Assembly: GCF_963422355.1 (NCBI RefSeq)
Contig: NC_085091.1
Coordinates: 2,026,523-2,090,522, forward strand
Direction of reading: 5' to 3'
From: Corticium candelabrum
Lineage: Eukaryota > Porifera > Homoscleromorpha > Homosclerophorida > Plakinidae
DNA length: 64,000 bases
Each line of letters opens with the position of its first letter. The stretch's first letter is position 1. A program made the position numbers and the translations under genes. The notes beneath the pieces were generated by a model. The model was not told the DNA's origin. It ran no database searches and was given only the letters and a program-made list of their open reading frames with translations. Below are positions 59,200-64,000 of this stretch, in pieces.

Positions 59200-59200
<1 letters not shown>
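58521..59200 (-). pseudogene. RLE-type LINE, second family, minus-strand 3' end
   Basis: From 59200 downward: CSCGQVLD-like start, RNRRHNALADVIFEALLSDN, RPGDVYHPDF, YFDITVRNSLQ, AAEAGEREKD, FYPLVVESLGLWSP and LWLYNAKIILERLSVD, to a stop at 58577. Changes of frame occur before 58900; from there to the stop it is open. The 5' truncation abuts the TA repeat at 59201-59264 and the 3' end abuts the TA repeat at 58464-58520. Confidence 0.8.

Positions 59201-59266
<66 letters not shown>
59201..59266. repeat. TA microsatellite
   Basis: About 64 bp of TA at the 5' truncated end of the minus-strand LINE. Confidence 0.95.
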
Positions 59267-59267
<1 letters not shown>

Positions 59268-59491
59268 CTTTATATACTAATAATATATCTAGTACTAATA
59301 ATATATATTTAAATATATACTTAGTATACTAATCTAGACTACTTTACTTATTTCTACTGATCATGATATACTAAGGTTGGCGCAAGAGTCCAAGGCGAGA
59401 ATTAACGGACGTATAAATTCGCAGGAGCTAACTACGGAAGCCGGTAGCGGCGGGTTGATATCAGTCCGCCGTTCTCGGCCGCATTGATATC

Positions 59492-59591
59492 AATAGAATA
59501 CAAATTGTAGCGCGCGTTAGCACAATGGCCGCAATAAATTAAATAGAATACAAATTGTAGCGCGCGTTAGCACAATGGCCGCAATAAATTA
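59492..59591. repeat. 50-bp tandem duplication
   Basis: A 50-bp unit beginning aatagaatacaaattgtagc is present twice, essentially identical. Confidence 0.95.
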
Positions 59592-59756
59592 TCGATGCCC
59601 GTTAAATGGAATGGTATCTAACGCCAGGTATCCGGGACCTTGCTGCCACACGGGGCCGGAAATGCCATACGTTTTTTAGTTGCCGATATCGACCTGTAGA
59701 TATTAACTGTGCGTTCGGTCAAGTTTGGTCGTGGTACGAGACTGCTGGTATGTCTG

Positions 59757-59929
59757 AAGCCTGGTTCACAATATGACGCCAACGCTGAGTTGAGCGTCAA
59801 ACTTCAAAGAAACCGCCTCGACGTCGGCGGCATCCTTTGATGTTGACGCCGACGTCGACGCTGGAATAGGATTCATTTCTATTGTCGACGTCGACGTCGG
59901 CGTCGGCGTCAATATTGTGAACCAGGCTT
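59757..59929. mobile_element. MITE with AAGCCTGGTTCACAATAT ends
   Basis: Left AAGCCTGGTTCACAATATGA and right TCAATATTGTGAACCAGGCTT are inverted repeats, 173 bp. The interior is built of gacg/cgtc words in opposing orientation, making a near-complete foldback. Confidence 0.8.
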
Positions 59930-60230
59930 GAGCGGTAGATCGCTTCTGTCGTTCTTCTCTTTCGGTTCTCTTGACACTAAACTTCATAATCTGCAGGTTC
60001 AGTATATACACGGTCAAGAAGATTTTGCACTTGCTTTGGGAGTAGCAATGTCATGATGAGACAAGAAAATTATCATCATGAAATGGTAACATAAGTTAAT
60101 TTTATTTAGATTACGTTATATTATATTATATCAACTTATGTTATGTTGTTATGTTTAATTAATTAACATTATGTTACATTATTTTATATTAGTTTAAATT
60201 ATATTATGTTATATCTCTAATATAAGGGAG

Positions 60231-60514
<284 letters not shown>

Positions 60515-60599
60515 CAGCAGTAGTGTAGTAGTAGTGTACTTAGCACGAGTATTGCCTCATGTTACAGAAAGCAGGAGCAAGAGAAAAATGAAAATACGA

Positions 60600-60980
60600 A
60601 AATAGAAGACATCTTTTGGAACAGACATCGTTCACACCTCTTGTTTTCTCTTCTATGGGTGGAGCAAGCAAGTTGACAGCAACGTGCATAATGAAGCTGG
60701 CTTCCCTTCTGTCGGAGAACAACAATATGTCTTACAACACCACCATTTGCTGGATTCAATGTAGAGTGGCATTTGCTCTTCCATCATGTGTTTGCGTGGC
60801 TCCAGGTCTCACAAACGTTATTATATCAATTCTGATAATGTGCTCTCCATCTGTGCAGAGAGCCGCCTTTATCTCTAGATCATTATATACAAACTGTCTA
60901 GAACTATATGTTGGCGCTCTACTTTTGCTGTTATATGTACAATTGGTTTATTGTCAAATATACCATGTTGCTAAGTAGTA
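60600..60980 (+). pseudogene. Possible retroelement-derived C-terminal fragment
   Basis: The frame holds SLLSENNNMSYNTTICWIQC then RVAFAL. This resembles a segment common near the C-terminus of some animal retroelement ORFs, with a shift just after it. Weak support; no other domain. Confidence 0.25.
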
Positions 60981-62114
60981 GTAGTAGTGTACATTCTGGC
61001 TCACTGAGTAATGCTTGATCAAAGAATGGACTACGCAGCACACCATTTTGATTCAATGAGGTGACCCTAACGAAGACGTTTATACAGACAGTCATGCAGT
61101 CAGTTGTGCACTCAGTCCACAGTCGTACAGTCAGTTGAACAATCAGTTAGTCAGTCGTGCAATCAGTCAATCAGGCAGGCAAACGATCAGTTACTGAACA
61201 TCAATTTAATTAATAACAAACCACAGCTCTAAACTTTGCCTAGGCGAAGAAAGGGCTACTCAGCTAGTTATATTATATTATATTATATTTATATTATATT
61301 TATATTATATTATATTTACATTATATTATATTATATTATATCATATTATATTATATTTATATTATATTACACGTATACATAGGCATGCACCTGCACAGAC
61401 ACTCCTATTTAAGTTTGGCCATGTTATTTTAGGAAAACATATATAGAAGTGTGCGCGCGTGTGTGTGTTTATGTGAACTATGGTTTAAGTTAATGCTAGA
61501 ACAACTTTTAGTAGACTACATCTAGGGTATGATGTATAGTAAGTCACACCACCGGTATCAATTTCCGTGAAAAGGCACTTGTACAGACTATTTTGACACG
61601 TGACCGGAGCACGTGACCTTACGCTTCGCGCCAAATAGGATAGCCTCTGGAAATCGACAGTTTGCTTTCTTCAACTTACATGGGTAAGTTCAATATGTCT
61701 TAGATCATCTAGGGCTCTACAACTAGATACGCGTGACATACGTGACGTCATTTAGCTAATCTCGTCTAGCCAGCCTCTCCCACATGTATTTGAGTAGCAT
61801 TAGTATTTTTGTACTTCTTACTAATAGACAATTGGTTGAACATTGAATTGTATCAACTCTAAAATAAAACAGAAAAATATTAGTGTTTGCATGCATGCGT
61901 GCATGCTTGCGTGAAGTTGATGTTGTGATGCCCATGTTGTGAAATAGATACCTAATTGAGTAAGATACTGCTATAATTACAAATTGCAGTTCTCGTATTA
62001 TAGTTATAGTATTAGGAACTAAATCAAGACAACGTGTGAAATAGTCAGTAGTCTTAGAGTTATTTTACATGTACTGAATACTGTATGTTTGATGGCGTAC
62101 ATCAATATTATACA
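60981..62114. repeat. Non-coding with CAGT-type and TATAT-type repeats
   Basis: Degenerate cagt(c/t) repeats at about 61085-61195 and tatat pentamers at 61263-61375. No gene seen. gcatgcatgcgtgcatgc near 61885 is a short alternating purine-pyrimidine run. Confidence 0.7.

Positions 62115-62170
<56 letters not shown>
62115..62170. repeat. TA microsatellite
   Basis: About 55 bp of TA shortly upstream of the zinc-finger gene exons. Confidence 0.95.
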
Positions 62171-62173
<3 letters not shown>

Positions 62174-62248
62174 TTTGAAAGCAACGTGTCATCATGACCT
62201 GCAGAGTAATGATAATCAGTTTGTCAGAGCAACATGTATGAATTTCAG

Positions 62249-64000
62249 CTTCATTTGGTCAGCTAACCACACATCCGTCAATATTGAGAACCAGCTTTGA
62301 AGACTGGGTAACGGTTACTGTTGCAAAGCAGTTGGGAAAAGGTGATCTATCAGCCCTTACATGTCCCCTTTGTCCACCAACTGTTTTCAAGCCAACCAGA
62401 AAATCTAAGTTTTACAAGCACCTCAAAGCTCATGAAAAACATTCTGTACAAGTAAGAGGTAAGAATGCCTTTCTGTGATATATGCTGTTAACTAATTTTA
62501 AATTTACTTAATATTGCCATGCTTCATTTCATCTGCAGATGGAACAGTCTTACCTTGCCATCAACATTGTGCCACAACAAAAGAAACATCTGCTGTTCAT
62601 CGTAGCCACTTTCACTGCCCCATGTGTGATATAGTCTGCGGGCGAAAAGACCACTTTGTAACTCATATCCATCGTTGTCATCAAGCAGGTAAACAATTTG
62701 GAACTACTTAGACGGTCAGATTCAAACAGTTAGAAAAAGGGATTGAACAGATGTCACACCCAATGGCCCTATAACCTTCCTGATGGGTATGGACATAAGA
62801 TTGCCATCAAACATTGAATAGCTACATTTTCTTAAATATTGTACATCTAGAAATTTCCTATTCAAACTTCTGTAATTTTCACTTCTTCAAGGCCTTGTTA
62901 GATTTTTATTTTCTCCTAAGCAAAAGATGTGACAGGAAACCAATTTGCTCTTACACCTAGAAACGAGAACCAAAAAGTGAAATATAGTCCTCAAGGTAAA
63001 CTAACATTTCATGACAACAACAATGGGACTCCATGCTTGCCATGTGTTATAATGCACATGTACAAGTGGCTTGCTAAAGCAAATCCTCAGCTGGATTGAA
63101 TGGGAAGTACAATGCACTCAAACTGCAAGCTCGATCTTCTCAAACCTATTATTTGCTCCTTGGATTTAGAAGAAATGGCATTTCCAAGTGCAAAAAATGT
63201 CTTTTATAAAGTGCTACTCCCCTAAATCAATTATCCAAACTCAAATCTAGACATAATCATCTACTATTTTAGAAAAGTATCATAGTGTTTATCTGTCACA
63301 ATTTTTTTACAGAAAAAGTTCCAAGTGTCACAGCTGCCATGGCTACTACTGCCTCATCTGAATACCTCTCAAAAATTGATATCTCTAATCTAACGTTTTC
63401 ATCTGCTATGTCTCCACTTGTTGCGTCTGTCAATACTCCTGAGCAGGCCGATAGCAAAGTATTGGAATCATCCATAGAGATGTCTTCTTCATATCCAATG
63501 TCTCTGCCATCTATGTTAGTACAAGAACCTGCTGCAAATTACTCGAATGACACAGGCAGTAATGAACAGCCTCAATTGTTAAATCAAACATGTCAACAGT
63601 TGCTGTACACCAGCAACAGTAAAGTCAAAGTAAGTACTACTCCTGAGTCAAGAGTCAAGTGTGATGTGTGCTTTCTTGAACTATACTGTCAAAGAACTTA
63701 GCACGCCACAAAAGGACTGTTCACTCTAAAGCCAGCAAGCACATCAATCAAGACAGGCATCATCGTGCAGTTTGCGTTGATGCCAATAGAGGCTTGTACC
63801 TTGTCAGTCAAACCTTGAGAGGTGTTGCCCATCCAGTACATGTGCAGAAAATTACACTGCCCGGAAACTCGGCATCTATTTGTGAGCTTAGTAAGTGTCT
63901 TGATGTCAAGAAAACAGCAGCTCGAAGCTTCAGGCCTTCATTTGAATGTGATCATGTTCAATCAGTTTGCTATGCTGAGAGCTATCTCCCCAATGTTAGA
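62249..64000 (+). pseudogene. C2H2 zinc-finger protein, multi-exon, frameshifted, runs off the window
   Basis: Exons about 62249-62458 (CPLCPPTVFKP...HLKAH finger), 62539-62688 (CHQHC and CPMCDIVC...H...H finger) and 63313 onward, all phase 1. In the third exon a further finger begins CDVCFLELY at about 63660, but the frame closes at 63701. One missing base near 63685 would bring in SKNLARHKRTVH, and that frame then stays open to base 64000. The 12-residue C-to-H spacing expected of a finger needs that extra codon position, so a single-base loss (or sequencing error) is likely. Function unknown. Many such multi-copy zinc-finger ORFs are mobile-element-derived, and one exon recurs inverted at the window start. 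Confidence 0.6.

Overview
This window reads as repeat-rich nuclear DNA of an early-branching animal, most probably a sponge (Porifera); that is an inference from gene style, not a database match. Introns are short (many 50-100 bp) with clean GT...AG ends. Recognisable genes are metazoan (cyclin L, NKAP, 6-phosphogluconate dehydrogenase, CARD and death-domain proteins, a TPR/kinase protein). Microsatellites, palindromic MITEs and decayed retroelements fill most of the rest. No bacterial-style operons, CRISPR arrays, rRNA or tRNA genes were seen.

Layout. 0-0.63 kb: two fragments, inverted relative to their better copies at 62.5-62.9 kb (C2H2 zinc-finger exon) and 25.7-25.9 kb (TPR exon). 1.0-2.5 kb: an intact-frame copy of the cyclin L 3' exons; a second, broken cyclin L lies at 32.8-36.5 kb. 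4.2-5.0 kb: an NKAP C-terminal pseudogene and a death-domain-like exon. 5.8-9.9 kb: foldback and TIR elements. 9.9-11.2 kb: a two-exon, membrane-anchored CARD protein on the minus strand. 11.47-15.49 kb: a Ty3-like retroelement with an intact pol but inverted LTRs, bounded by a 5-bp target duplication. 16.3-20.7 kb: a large foldback and non-LTR retrotransposon fragments. 21.8-22.5 kb: a PGD pseudogene. 23.25-29.48 kb: the main gene, a 12-exon minus-strand gene for a TPR - coiled-coil - protein kinase product of about 841 residues, with one frameshift. 32.8-36.5 kb: the cyclin L pseudogene, carrying a LINE and a 1-kb foldback in one intron. 38.2-42.25 kb: 3' exons of a multi-pass membrane protein with a coiled-coil tail (minus). 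42.9-49.7 kb: a large inverted repeat enclosing a LINE copy and a TA-flanked TIR element. 49.9-51.3 kb: a BCL2-like exon and a RAG1 N-terminal-like RING pseudogene. 54.2-57.7 kb: another inverted repeat around a 1.2-kb perfect GT tract. 58.0-59.2 kb: two LINE 3' ends meeting tail-to-tail at a TA microsatellite. 62.2-64 kb: a zinc-finger gene running off the end.

The genes do not form a pathway. The dominant theme is genome turnover: inverted duplications supply paired copies, and comparing the copies exposes empty versus filled insertion sites. Those comparisons support three points: an RLE-type LINE family sits in TCTG microsatellites, a foldback element uses TTAA, and a 1.2-kb element uses TA. 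Most gene fragments outside the kinase, CARD and membrane-protein genes carry stops or frameshifts and look like pseudogenes.
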